Positions 36,739 through 45,927 of a DNA stretch of 64,000 nt are shown here, piece by piece (within the stretch, counting starts at the first letter, position 1; each line of letters begins with the position of its first letter). The position numbers and the translations under genes are program-made. This stretch comes from Bacillus sp. ISL-7. GTDB taxonomy: Bacteria; Bacillota; Bacilli; Bacillales_B; DSM-18226. The notes under the pieces are model-generated. The model had not been told where the DNA came from. It worked only from the letters and a program-made list of their open reading frames with translations, and searched no databases. The stretch covers positions 62,001 through 126,000 of the forward strand of contig NZ_JAGGQW010000050.1 in NCBI RefSeq assembly GCF_018613065.1, read 5' to 3'.

Positions 36739-39120
36739 TTAATGGTCGCGGTTAACAATATAATTTAATAAATGCTTCAGAAAAGTGATATTGCGTGGCA
36801 TCTCTTGCAACGCTTCCATTGCTAGACAGTACTGGTCCCACATCTCTTTTCTAGCACCATCCTGACCTAGGATTGACACAAAAGTAGAGCTGTTGTTTTC
36901 AGCATCTTTGCCAATCGGTTTTCCGAGTAAGATCTGATCTCCTTCCACATCAAGCAAGTCATCTTTTATCTGAAACGCAATACCAGCATGTTGGGCGAAT
37001 TTTTTCAAAGCATCCATTTCGTACTCCTTTGCATGTGCAAGGATTGCAGGCATGATCAGGGAAGCTTCAAATGCTATTCCGGTTTTATAAAAACACATCA
37101 AATTCAATTGTTCCAGTGTCAATTGTTTCCCTTTAGAATCCAAATCCATCGCCTGTCCCTTACACATAACCGCTGTCATTTGAGCTGAGTATTGGATCAA
37201 GTTAAGCACCGCTTTCGAATCGAATTGGTCAAGAGAGGCTTGTTCCTCAATGGCCTTTTGGGTAAGAAACAGTCCAGTTAATTCTGCGATGGCAATGTTA
37301 TAAACCGAGTGTAGCGCTGGCCGGCCCCGACGGGTTAAAGAATTATCCTGTGATGGCAAATCATCGAAGATTAAGGATGCTGTATGCATATATTCCAATG
37401 ATTTCAGTAGTGGCACGATTGCAGATTGATTAAGTCCAAATTCGTTAACGCCCATGACCCAGGTCATTATTGGTCTCAATCGCTTCCCGTCACCTTCCAG
37501 ACTGTAATTGGCAGCATCAATTATTTGCTCAACTTCTTCGATTTTAGGGATTTTTAAGATGTGGTTGATTTCCTTACGAACAGTTTCAACAATGTCTAAA
37601 AACCCTTCCCGCTCTTTCCGTTCATTTTTCAGAGTGGTAATCATATGGTCACGAAGTAGTTTATCAAAGAAATCGACATCATCAGCTTTCCGAACCATAT
37701 TTTGAATCACACGATTAAATTTTGGATTTCCTGAAAAAAATAGTTTCATAACTTCGTTGTATTTTTCAGTTCCCATTCGTTCTTTAAATCGCTTCAGGCC
37801 GTTTATTGCACGATCGAGAATCACCTCACAGGCCTTGCTATCCGAGTGATACACCTTATGGATCAAATTGGAGATGACCGTCCAGTATAATTCAAAGGGA
37901 TTGATAAGATCGATTCGCTTATCATGATATTTCAGATAATAGGTATAGGGGGTTACCCTGCCCTCCTTCAAGTCTTCATACATATCTGCAAAATCATCCG
38001 CAAGCTGGTTGTATATGCCATAAAAGAATGTTCGGGTGTCAAAGCCTTCATCCTCCGGAGCACTTATAACTGAGCGGACAATCAATCGGGAAGAAGAGGA
38101 TTTTAAAATGACCGGAATGTATAACTCTTCATTCGTGTAATTTGCGTTGGATAGATCCTTTACACGGTCCACTTCCTGTGAATTGAAAAACACATAGGCC
38201 TGCTCGAAAAATTTTTTGCTGGTCTCTGGACGCAAATGAGATTTAATATACTCAAAGGCATCGCGGAGTTCTAAATGAATAAATCGGATCAGGTTTCCGT
38301 TATTCCCCGTCCACTCACCCAATTCCGGCACAGTTCCTGTGATAAGGGTGGTACGAATTAAATCGGAATATTGTTTTTCCTCTTTGGCAGATAAGACTTT
38401 GGCATCGAGAAGATCGTCAATAAATGGATAGGTCAAACCATAGCAATAGCCTAACCTAATAGCATCATCAAGTTTCTGCCTTTTTTCTTCAGGCGATACC
38501 TCATCGCCCATCTCTTCCACCTCATGCATAATTACACCAGCAATAATTTTAATGAGCTTTCGCTGAGCATTCTCAGCATCCATTCCCATTGGAATATTGG
38601 ATGATACAGTCTTTAATTTGTTTAGTAACCAGATCATCGTGGACTCGATGCCTTCCTTCTGGGCGATTCGATACAACCCGGCCATGCTAAACGTCTCAGT
38701 TTTGACTCCGCTGTTTGTAGCAAAAGACTGTGTCAGGTTATTTTTCAAACTGTTAACTACACGCCGTATCCTGGTCTGTGTCTCAGCTGAGTCCAAGGCT
38801 TTGCCTAGGTCCCGCATGAAAATATAGGAAATACTACGATCCAAGTAATTATCAAGTTTGCCGGTGTAATCGAGCCATTGGATATACTTGTGATACCCTT
38901 GAGTATTAGGTTTTCCTTTTCCACGCGAAAAAAAGGATAGGATTGAATGATGATGAATATGGTTGTGTTTCCAAGATTGAATATCTTTTGTTAGGACAGG
39001 AACAAAGGTCTTTTGCATGACCTGTTTATTAAGTGATTTAAAATAATGAGCAGCCTTCTGCTCAGCTAGCTGATAACATGCATCGGCATTTTTTATTAAC
39101 TCCTCATCCATACTGTACAT
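36739..39120 (-). CDS. Large protein with two isoprenyl-synthase-like halves
   Basis: 793 residues. The C-terminal part (about 505-793) is a normal trans-isoprenyl diphosphate synthase with KRLRP (546-550), the first Asp-rich motif DDLPSQD (586-592), RR at 597-598 and the second motif DDLLD (720-724). The N-terminal 500 residues are all-helical and carry DDLLDAK near 235 and DDFADMYEDLKEGR near 375, the latter like the second Asp-rich motif plus its Lys/Arg context. It thus looks like a fusion of a terpene- or prenyl-synthase-like domain to a prenyl diphosphate synthase. ATG 39120 has poor spacing to AAGAGG; ATG 39111 is possible. It stands alone. Confidence 0.75.
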   Translation of the reverse strand: MYSMDEELIKNADACYQLAEQKAAHYFKSLNKQVMQKTFVPVLTKDIQSWKHNHIHHHSILSFFSRGKGKPNTQGYHKYIQWLDYTGKLDNYLDRSISYIFMRDLGKALDSAETQTRIRRVVNSLKNNLTQSFATNSGVKTETFSMAGLYRIAQKEGIESTMIWLLNKLKTVSSNIPMGMDAENAQRKLIKIIAGVIMHEVEEMGDEVSPEEKRQKLDDAIRLGYCYGLTYPFIDDLLDAKVLSAKEEKQYSDLIRTTLITGTVPELGEWTGNNGNLIRFIHLELRDAFEYIKSHLRPETSKKFFEQAYVFFNSQEVDRVKDLSNANYTNEELYIPVILKSSSSRLIVRSVISAPEDEGFDTRTFFYGIYNQLADDFADMYEDLKEGRVTPYTYYLKYHDKRIDLINPFELYWTVISNLIHKVYHSDSKACEVILDRAINGLKRFKERMGTEKYNEVMKLFFSGNPKFNRVIQNMVRKADDVDFFDKLLRDHMITTLKNERKEREGFLDIVETVRKEINHILKIPKIEEVEQIIDAANYSLEGDGKRLRPIMTWVMGVNEFGLNQSAIVPLLKSLEYMHTASLIFDDLPSQDNSLTRRGRPALHSVYNIAIAELTGLFLTQKAIEEQASLDQFDSKAVLNLIQYSAQMTAVMCKGQAMDLDSKGKQLTLEQLNLMCFYKTGIAFEASLIMPAILAHAKEYEMDALKKFAQHAGIAFQIKDDLLDVEGDQILLGKPIGKDAENNSSTFVSILGQDGARKEMWDQYCLAMEALQEMPRNITFLKHLLNYIVNRDH

Positions 39121-39328
39121 TACCTCTTCTTAAGGTTGTCTTATACATGTTTTGCAATATAATTCAAACCGAGATGATAAATCCAAGCGTTTTTCTTTAA
39201 AAACTATCAAAATATATTTATTTATAATCATAAAATAACATCTTTAGACTCAAAAAGTATAATATTTCCTTTCATATTATAATTCCGCGCATAGTAAATA
39301 ATACCTTCATTAATCTATTCTTTTTTAA

Positions 39329-39370
39329 CTTGGCTGTTGATGTCCGCTCCAGGCGCTTCGCTTTCCGCTC
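39329..39370. repeat. Bacillaceae intergenic repeat, short copy
   Basis: CTTGGCTGTTGATGTCCGCT and CCAGGCGCTTCGCTTTCCGC. A longer related copy is at 56603-56700. It lies in the 347-bp gap between the polyprenyl synthase and aldolase genes, which otherwise holds only AT-rich sequence and a terminator. Such GC-rich units are common between genes in bacilli; function unknown. Confidence 0.6.
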
Positions 39371-39430
39371 CAATACTTGGCTATAAAAATCAACAATGAC
39401 CTTTAACACAGCCATTTTAATTAATAAAAA

Positions 39431-39453
39431 AACACCTCAAATATAGAGGTGCT
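39431..39453 (-). terminator. Terminator of the aldolase gene
   Basis: GCACCTC pairs with GAGGTG around ATATTT; T7 follows on the minus strand. Confidence 0.85.
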
Positions 39454-39467
39454 TTAAGCAATTTAAC

Positions 39468-40436
39468 CTATTTTAAAGTTGTAGCCACTGTACTTTCAGG
39501 TGATGTTACCTTGTCATAAAAATCCACGAATTGATCGCGGTCAGCGCTATCACGGTAAGCCATGGCAACACGTGGATGTTCATTAAGAACACCTGAAATC
39601 ATATAAGGAATGATATAGCCCCACTCCCACTTTTCACGCATTTCGAGCATGTGCTTCTCAATGACTCCAAGAACCGGCTTAATCTCATAGCTTGATTTTT
39701 GGATGTAGCTAACAAGAAGCTCTGTGTTACAGTTACCTGCTGCCCGACCCATGCCATATACAGACGAATCGAGATATGTAACCCCATTTCGCATCGCAGT
39801 TAATGTATTGGCAAAAGCTAACTGCATATTGTTATGTGTGTGAATTCCAAGCTGTTTGTTAGGGATCAACGCTTTGAACTTTTTCACTTGGTGCTCGATA
39901 TCTACAGGGTCTAAACTACCAAAGGAATCAACGATATAGACCACATCTACAGGGCTTTCCTTCACCAATTCAAAAGCTTTAATCAGCTGTTGTTCAGGAA
40001 CACTTGATAATGCCATAATGTTCAGTGACGTCTCATATCCCAAATCATGGAACATTTGGACAAGTTCTAAGCCTTTATCTACTTCACGGATATAGCACGC
40101 TACTCGAATCATATCTAAAACACTTTGTTCACGAGGTAGAATATCATTGGGATCTACACGGCCAATATCAACTAAAGCCGATAGCTTCGTGAACTTTTTG
40201 ACAGGGATAATTTCTTTCAGGAAGTTATCGTCAAGAAATCGCCATGGATTGGGCTCAGTCGCTTTAAGAAGCTTTGGAGAATTTTTGTAGCCAATCTCCA
40301 TGTATTCAACTCCAGCTTCACTTAGGCCGTTATACAAGTCTTGAACAAATTCGACACTGAAATCCCAATTGTTAACTAATCCTCCATCACGAATGGTACA
40401 GTCTAAAATTTTACTACGAGTTTCCATGATCGTCAT
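39468..40436 (-). CDS. DRE-TIM aldolase (HMGL/4-hydroxy-2-oxovalerate aldolase-like)
   Basis: 322 residues. Metal and catalytic signature ILDCTIRDGG at residues 10-19 and the second metal site LGIHTHNNMQLA, with YGMGRAAGN close to the active site. This is the DRE-TIM barrel family that includes 4-hydroxy-2-oxovalerate aldolase and HMG-CoA lyase. The kyn operon lacks its final aldolase, so this enzyme is a candidate, but it lies 13 kb away on its own with no acetaldehyde dehydrogenase partner. ATG 40436 and ATG 40427 are both possible starts. Confidence 0.75.
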   Translation of the reverse strand: MTIMETRSKILDCTIRDGGLVNNWDFSVEFVQDLYNGLSEAGVEYMEIGYKNSPKLLKATEPNPWRFLDDNFLKEIIPVKKFTKLSALVDIGRVDPNDILPREQSVLDMIRVACYIREVDKGLELVQMFHDLGYETSLNIMALSSVPEQQLIKAFELVKESPVDVVYIVDSFGSLDPVDIEHQVKKFKALIPNKQLGIHTHNNMQLAFANTLTAMRNGVTYLDSSVYGMGRAAGNCNTELLVSYIQKSSYEIKPVLGVIEKHMLEMREKWEWGYIIPYMISGVLNEHPRVAMAYRDSADRDQFVDFYDKVTSPESTVATTLK

Positions 40437-40675
40437 TTCCCCCTGTTTATTCTGCTTTTCTCATTATTATTTCATACTTTTATGCATTTAAGTACTAAAA
40501 TTTTCTTATTGTGTTTATATCATGGTTTGTCAGAGGGTGTCAACCTATTTCCTGAAAATTCTTATAATCAAATAATAATAGTATATACAATATACCCTTC
40601 ACTTTTGTTCCTGTATTTTGTGCAGGTATGGTTACTTTGTAGGTTCCGTATTTAATTCCTATTTGACGAAATGAA

Positions 40676-40706
40676 AAGGCATTGGCTTTATTAATACCAA
40701 TGCCTT
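40676..40706 (-). terminator. Terminator after the 123-aa unknown gene
   Basis: AAGGCATTGG pairs with CCAATGCCTT around an 11-nt loop. On the minus strand T4 follows the stem. Confidence 0.75.
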
Positions 40707-40723
40707 AGTTAAAAAAGGAGGTC

Positions 40724-41095
40724 TTAGGACCAATGATACAGTTTTCCCTGCCTGCTAAATGATTGACTGAGATCCTTTAATGTGTAAACTCTAGCCGTTA
40801 AGAGAAATAAATCATTGTAGTTATTATGGATGTATTCATCAATAATCTCGATTCCTTCTATAAATTGATCAACTAAATAATACGTGTACTTTTCATCCCA
40901 AGAAAACTTATTGATTCTTAAAAGTTCATCTGCTATTATTTGAAACTTAAACTCCTCAATTAGGAGTTTTATTTGAAACAATTTATCCGGATTATACCTA
41001 AAGCTGTTTTTATTTTCATGGCTTTTCTGAACATATTTTATAAAACCCTTGATATTTTCAGCCAACATATTCGCTTTTTGCATCTCGAATTTCAA
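40724..41095 (-). CDS. Unknown helical protein (123 aa)
   Basis: TTG start at 41095 behind GAGGAGAGGA. The sequence is predicted mainly helical and rich in charged and aromatic residues (KLLIEEFKFQIIADELLRIN; YTYYLVDQFIEGIEIIDEYI). No known domain, signal peptide or membrane segment is seen. It is a single gene with its own terminator. I do not recognise it. Confidence 0.6.
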   Translation of the reverse strand: MKFEMQKANMLAENIKGFIKYVQKSHENKNSFRYNPDKLFQIKLLIEEFKFQIIADELLRINKFSWDEKYTYYLVDQFIEGIEIIDEYIHNNYNDLFLLTARVYTLKDLSQSFSRQGKLYHWS

Positions 41096-41141
41096 TTTGT
41101 CCTCTCCTCAACGTCTAATTTCCAACCCATCTTTAAGAAGA

Positions 41142-41306
41142 GTGTATGTTTGGGGACGTTATAATGACACCAACAATACTATTTATCACGAAAAAGAGAC
41201 CTTAGAATTAAAGAATCAGGAAAAAGTAGCGAACAATCTCCATAAAAAGAAGGCACAAATCCAATTTGGTTTGCAGCCTCAATTTAGAGTAGATTTTATT
41301 ATTTAA
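41142..41306 (+). CDS. Possible small protein (54 aa) of unknown function
   Basis: A GTG at 41142 with AAGAAGA before it opens a frame with coding-like composition (YHEKETLELKNQEKVANNLH; QIQFGLQPQFRVDFII) ending in TAA. The N terminus overlaps nothing. It could also be the tail of a decayed gene. Low confidence. Confidence 0.3.
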   Translation: MYVWGRYNDTNNTIYHEKETLELKNQEKVANNLHKKKAQIQFGLQPQFRVDFII

Positions 41307-41328
41307 TGAAGAAGCTATAAGAGTCAAT

Positions 41329-42546
41329 TCACACTGCTTTAGATAAAGTAATGTTTTGATCTTGATTATCTTTTCTTTTTTTCAAACTAACCATTGCTAT
41401 AAAGGAGATACAGTAGAGTACAGCAAGATATCCCATTGCGATCGTCACATTAGCATGCTGCAGGATATATCCTACTAAAATAGGAGATAATCCCCCTAAT
41501 GCTCTACCGAAGTTAAAGATAGTATTGGTTGCTGTGCTACGAATTTCTACTGGATAGTAATTGCTTATTAATGCACCGTAACCAGCAAACATTCCATTCG
41601 AGAAGAATCCTACAATCGCACCGCCGATTAAAAGACCCGCACTTCCTGACGCAAAGGAGTATAAAAAGACTGCGATTGCGGAAGCGAATAAGAAGATTCC
41701 GAATGACCGCTTCATTCCAAGTCGATCCATAAACTGTCCAAAAGTTAACATACCTGCAATCATTCCCGCAGCTGTACTAATCGTCCAAAGAGCCGAGTTT
41801 GAAACTGATAATCCCTGGGATTGTTGAAGCATGGATGGCAGCCAAATCATCAAGCCATTATAACCTGCAATTTGGACCGTTGCCATAATAGCTAAAGCAA
41901 TAGTCGTAACAGAAGTTCTTGGAGTAGCAAACAATTGCTTTAAATTCCCTTGCTTTGGCACAAGTTGTTTTTTCTTTTGTGATGCCAGCCACACGGGTGA
42001 TTCGTCTAATTTTTTTCGGACGATAAAGGCGAATATAACCGGAACCAATCCGATGAAAAACAATCCTCTCCATCCCCAAGCAGGCAGGATCATGGCACTA
42101 AGAAGAGCAGCCAGAATCACACCGTATTGTGCACCGATACTAACATAAGAAGAAGCGCGTCCTTGTTTATTCTTTGGCCATGCTTCAGCCACAAGCGCCA
42201 TACCAATACCGTATTCCCCACCTGCGCCTAAGCCAGCAATAAACCTAAAGATGTATACTTGTTCAATATTTACGGCTAAACCAGTTAACGCCGTCCCGAT
42301 AGCAAATAGTAGAATCGTATAGGTAAATATTTTAACTCTCCCAAATTTATCTGCTAAGATACCGAAAATGATTCCTCCAGCGAGCATTCCTAAATTGGTA
42401 ATCGAAGAAATAAGACCGCCAGCAACCATGTCAATATGAAACTCAGCAATAATCATCGACATCGCAAAGGAGATAAACATGATATCCATGCCCTCTAATG
42501 TTAAACCTGCTACTGATGCAACTACTGTTTTTTTACGATAATCCAT
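41329..42546 (-). CDS. MFS transporter, aromatic acid:H+ symporter-like, under PyrR-type attenuator
   Basis: 405 residues and 12 helices. Motif A is GILADKFGRVKIFTY and the conserved GLGAGGEYGIGMALVAE in helix 4 places it with AAHS and sugar-acid porters. Start ATG 42546 with AAAGGAG; the open frame further upstream runs through the terminator hairpin and is not coding. The leader (42600-42705) carries a PyrR-type RNA site and terminator, so expression should fall when UMP is high. That suggests uptake of a pyrimidine or precursor such as orotate. The substrate is inferred. Confidence 0.82.
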   Translation of the reverse strand: MDYRKKTVVASVAGLTLEGMDIMFISFAMSMIIAEFHIDMVAGGLISSITNLGMLAGGIIFGILADKFGRVKIFTYTILLFAIGTALTGLAVNIEQVYIFRFIAGLGAGGEYGIGMALVAEAWPKNKQGRASSYVSIGAQYGVILAALLSAMILPAWGWRGLFFIGLVPVIFAFIVRKKLDESPVWLASQKKKQLVPKQGNLKQLFATPRTSVTTIALAIMATVQIAGYNGLMIWLPSMLQQSQGLSVSNSALWTISTAAGMIAGMLTFGQFMDRLGMKRSFGIFLFASAIAVFLYSFASGSAGLLIGGAIVGFFSNGMFAGYGALISNYYPVEIRSTATNTIFNFGRALGGLSPILVGYILQHANVTIAMGYLAVLYCISFIAMVSLKKRKDNQDQNITLSKAV

Positions 42547-42599
42547 TTTTGTCGTTCTCCTTTCAAGCCTCACAGGACTTTGATTAAAAGATAGTGGGC

Positions 42600-42705
42600 A
42601 AAAATAAAATGCCCTTTCATCCAAAGGACAAAAGGGCATTCATATACTTAATTAGTATATATGAAGTTTATTTTTGCCTTTTTAGCCTCTCTGGACCAAA
42701 TTAAA
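42600..42705 (-). promoter_or_regulatory. PyrR-type transcription attenuator
   Basis: On the minus strand GGTCCAGAGAGGCT (within 42681-42700) matches the PyrR-binding consensus ARUCCNGNGAGGYU except for the first base. It sits in a stem formed by TTTGG and CTAAA with the inner CC/GG pair, as in the known anti-antiterminators. About 40 nt downstream is a terminator (42608-42640: AATGCCCTTTT with its complement, then TTTTATTTTT). The MFS start codon is 55 bp further on. Confidence 0.75.
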
Positions 42706-42781
42706 GGAATTTAATTTCATCTAATAGTATCATGATACCAATCAAGTGACAATATTTTTAATATATTGCAAGAATTTTACT

Positions 42782-44146
42782 TTACGCAGATATTTTAATA
42801 TTTTTTCCCTTTGTCCTTTTAAATGAATACACTATGAATAAAAGAATGAACCATAATGGTGTCATTAATAAAGCGACACGAGTTGATTCTGCAAATAGCA
42901 TAATAATGAGAATAAATGCAAATAACGTGAGAACAAGATAATTAATAAATGGTGTAAACGGTGCTTTAAAAATCGACTTTTCATGTAAATCTGGGCGTGA
43001 TTTCTTATATCGCAGATGACAAATTAAGATAATGCTCCAAACCCAAATAAAACAAATCGCACTGATCGTTGTCACGATCCCAAAGGCTTGTTCTGGAATC
43101 AGCTTACTTAAAAGAGCTCCGACAGATAGAACAAGTGCAGATATAAATAATGCGTTACTCGGTACATGATTTTTATTTAATTTAGCAAAATTCGCTGGTC
43201 CCTGTTGATGATTACTTAAATTAAATAATATGCGGCTCGTTGAAAACAATCCACTGTTACAGGCAGACGCAGCTGATGTTAAGACGACAAAATTAATAAT
43301 TCCTGCAGCTATCGGAATACCAACTAAACTAAACGTTTTTACAAAAGGACTGTTTGCTGCATTCAGTTGCGTCCATGGATTGATGCATAAAAGGATAATA
43401 AGTGCTCCCACATAGAAAAACAGTATTCTTAAAGGTATTTTATTTATTGCAGATGGGATATTTTTTTGTGGATTGGATGTTTCGGCTGCTGATACACCTA
43501 CTAATTCAACACCTACAAATGCAAATACAACCATTTGAAAAGAAAGTAAGAAACCTGATATTCCATTCGGGAAAAGACCACCATGGCTCCATAGATTTTT
43601 TACTGTAACCGTTCCTGAATCTGTTTGAAATCCAATAATTAACAAAATGACTCCTATGATGATTAAAGCAAGAATGGTGATCACTTTGATTAAAGCAAAT
43701 CAAAACTCTAATTCTCCAAATAGCTTTACTGTTAATAAATTTAGTCCCAATAATAGAATTAAACAGACTATTGCAGGTACCCATTGTGGGATATCGAACC
43801 AATATTGCACATATACACCAACAGCAATAATATCAGCCATTGCTGTCATAATCCAACAAAACCAATACGTCCATCCAGTTACATAACCAGCCCAAGGTCC
43901 AATATAATCCTCGGCGAAGTCCGTAAATGATTGATAGCCCTTATTTGATAAAAGAAGCTCTCCTAATGCCCTCATTACAAAAAAACATGCGATTCCCACG
44001 ATTAAGTAGGCAAAAATGATAGATGGACCTGCTAACTGAATAGCTTTTCCTGAACCTAGGAATAAACCTGTACCAATCGTACCTCCAATCGCAATCAGTT
44101 GTACGTGCCGATTTTTTAAATCTCGTTTTAATTCTTGTTGTGCCAC
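42782..44146 (-). pseudogene. CycA-like amino acid permease interrupted by an in-frame TGA
   Basis: The two parts, 44146-43700 and 43699-42782, are in the same frame and together give a full APC permease of about 454 residues. The N terminus has LIAIGGTIGTGLFLGSG, and the part after the stop continues with FALIKVITILALIIIG. The break is a TGA at 43700-43702 in FGELEF-stop-FALIKV, where this family has Trp; TGG to TGA is one base. CycA-type proteins import glycine, D-alanine and D-serine, which fits the glycine riboswitch upstream. It may be a recent nonsense mutation, or a sequencing error. Confidence 0.8.
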
Positions 44147-44221
44147 TTCATTTGCCCCCTCATTAGTAATAATTTCCTTTGTTCACTTTGTGAAGATATT
44201 AACAAAGTGTTAAACTCCATG

Positions 44222-44250
44222 AAAAAAGAGATTGGAATTTCTCCAATCTC
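44222..44250 (-). terminator. Riboswitch-linked intrinsic terminator
   Basis: GAGATTGGA pairs with TCCAATCTC followed by T6 on the minus strand, between the glycine aptamer and the permease start codon. It is the likely expression platform. Confidence 0.85.
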
Positions 44251-44281
44251 ATCGGTCATAAGAATAACAAATAAAACTCGT

Positions 44282-44365
44282 ACTCTTCTGTCCTTTTGCC
44301 TGAGATTGTGAACCCTTCGGCGCCGCAGATTTCCTGCGGTCTCTCCAGAAGCTGCTCCTGCTATA
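44282..44365 (-). promoter_or_regulatory. Glycine riboswitch (single aptamer)
   Basis: On the minus strand the conserved parts appear in order: CTGGAGAGACC, a stem GCAGGAAATCTGC, GCGCCGAAGGG, then CTCAGGCAAAAGGACAGAAGAG. Only one aptamer is seen. It lies about 35 nt before a terminator and about 135 nt before a CycA-like permease. Glycine-responsive control of uptake follows from the class; on or off sense cannot be read. Confidence 0.9.
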
Positions 44366-44568
44366 GTTTGATCCATAGCAATCATAGCTTGCTTAGTATG
44401 TAATTTATGTTGAAGAACAAATGGTTCAAAATCCCCAGCTAAAAAAAGTTATGCATTTTTACATCTTATCTCACAAACTAAATTATTGTTAAATAATTTC
44501 TAATTTTAGTAGTATTCAATCACCTTGTCAATAAATAATTTCAGAGAATCTAGATTAATGGAGAAACA

Positions 44569-44605
44569 AAAAATGAACCCACTGCAAAAGATTGGGTTCA
44601 TTTTT
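44569..44605 (-). terminator. Terminator after the 84-aa unknown gene
   Basis: AAAAATGAACCCA pairs with TGGGTTCATTTTT; T-rich flank on both sides. Confidence 0.85.
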
Positions 44606-44629
44606 ATCGCAATCGTTGGTTCTGCATCT

Positions 44630-44884
44630 TTAATCTCCTAGTACCAAAAAATATTGAATATGATTTGCTGAGATGGGCGTAATCGCCATAACACGATATC
44701 CGATACTCAGTAATTGCGACAAAGTTTCTGCGCAATTTTGACGTGGAGGCTCAAACGGAGCATGGAAACTTTTATAAAGATTTATTAATTGATTATTGTT
44801 TGTACAATGAAGCAAGATCACATGTCTACCAGTCCATGCTTGACCGATCATTGGTTGTGGTTGTGTTTCCCTTTTATTTCTCAT
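44630..44884 (-). CDS. Unknown small protein (84 aa)
   Basis: ATG 44884 with TTAAGGAA upstream starts 5 bp after the DUF2935 stop codon; a strong terminator follows the stop. The sequence contains VILLHCTNNNQLINLYKSFH and then LLSIGYRVMAITPISANHIQ, which reads as an alpha-beta fold. Coding is supported by the site, terminator and operon position. I do not recognise the family. Confidence 0.6.
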   Translation of the reverse strand: MRNKRETQPQPMIGQAWTGRHVILLHCTNNNQLINLYKSFHAPFEPPRQNCAETLSQLLSIGYRVMAITPISANHIQYFLVLGD

Positions 44885-44888
44885 CGAA

Positions 44889-45686
44889 TTATTCCTTAAG
44901 TCGAGGTTTAGCAGGATCACAATTGGGTGAGTCAAGATTTGCCGATTCTGCTAATTTCATAAGATAATAACATTCTTCACGATACATATGATCCGCCATT
45001 AGGGGGGCGAATGTTCCTAATGCTTGCTTACTTAGTCTGAGTTCTTCTATTTCATGTAGAAAATTTTGAAATAATTTTATTTCTAACTGGCTGTCTGAAT
45101 TCATTTTTGATAAAGCAGGGAACGAAGTCAGATTAGTTCTTAAATATCCTGCTAGTTCAACTGATTTCAAGTAAAAATCTTCAAAACTCTTCCTAAATGT
45201 ATTACTTTTCTCAATGAGTTTCTTTTCAACACTATCTAAATTAGAGGAAATTGCCTCTGAATGACCTGCAGCATCTAATAACCATAAAAGATGATGATGT
45301 AGTTCATGGTAAACAGGAGGAGCTTCCCCTGCTTTTAGGTGTATTAAAATTCTTAAGTATTCCTCTAATTCATTGACCATATGATTAATAAAGGTTGGCG
45401 AAAGGTGAATTTTAATTTTCCCTATCAGATGTTTACTTAATAAGTCCAATTTAAATTTACGTAATCTTATAACCTCTGTTTCAGCTTCAATTGTTAATGG
45501 CACTAAATCTGAGGAATTTGCACGCTCAAGAAGTTTGTCAAAAACTCGAATAAAAGATGATGCCTTCTCAATTTCCTCTTTTTGAACAGGTGCAAGAGCT
45601 TCGAAAATAAACCTCGAATGATCACCTAATATTTGGAGCCAAAAACGGTGTTCAAATTTTGCTGTTCTTTCAAGGACATCATTCAT
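44889..45686 (-). CDS. DUF2935 family protein
   Basis: 265 residues, all-helical, with FEHRFWLQILGDHSRFIFEAL at the start and later HHLLWLLDAAGHSEAI. Two repeats of a four-helix ferritin-like pattern with conserved E, H and D residues suit the DUF2935 family, found in Bacillus and Clostridium and suspected to bind metal. Function unknown. ATG 45686 with GAGGA; a short in-frame extension upstream lacks a site. It forms a unit with the 84-residue protein gene. Confidence 0.8.
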   Translation of the reverse strand: MNDVLERTAKFEHRFWLQILGDHSRFIFEALAPVQKEEIEKASSFIRVFDKLLERANSSDLVPLTIEAETEVIRLRKFKLDLLSKHLIGKIKIHLSPTFINHMVNELEEYLRILIHLKAGEAPPVYHELHHHLLWLLDAAGHSEAISSNLDSVEKKLIEKSNTFRKSFEDFYLKSVELAGYLRTNLTSFPALSKMNSDSQLEIKLFQNFLHEIEELRLSKQALGTFAPLMADHMYREECYYLMKLAESANLDSPNCDPAKPRLKE

Positions 45687-45738
45687 GCTTATTCCTCCTA
45701 GAAAAAAAATACCCACACTATTTTGATGTTTATTCTTT

Positions 45739-45840
45739 TCAATTGGTTCTTATGAACAAAGAAGGAAAATTCACTAAAAAATAAGTCTTGCTGCCATTTT
45801 TGTGAAGATGTTTCGTAATTCTCTTCTTTCGTCGATTCAT
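45739..45840 (-). CDS. Possible 33-aa basic peptide
   Basis: ATG 45840 is preceded by GGAGGCGAAGGG and encodes MNRRKKRITKHLHKNGSK followed by a hydrophobic tail (YFLVNFPSLF). The ribosome binding site is good, but nothing else supports coding. It lies between the sugar-system regulator gene and the DUF2935 gene. Confidence 0.25.
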   Translation of the reverse strand: MNRRKKRITKHLHKNGSKTYFLVNFPSLFIRTN

Positions 45841-45927
45841 TTTCCCTTCGCCTCCGATGGCTTTATTGAATTATTTACAATTACGCACATTCATAGGTGG
45901 ACTCCACAAATAACACTCCACCAACAT

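Noticed and set aside
43682..43702. Selenocysteine insertion at the permease TGA
   Set aside because: The family has Trp at this site, not Cys, and permeases are not known selenoproteins. A nonsense change is the simpler reading, although it is kept as a point to check.
44120..44385. A minus-strand frame of 85 codons ahead of the permease
   Set aside because: It overlaps the glycine riboswitch and terminator; the RNA element explains the conservation.
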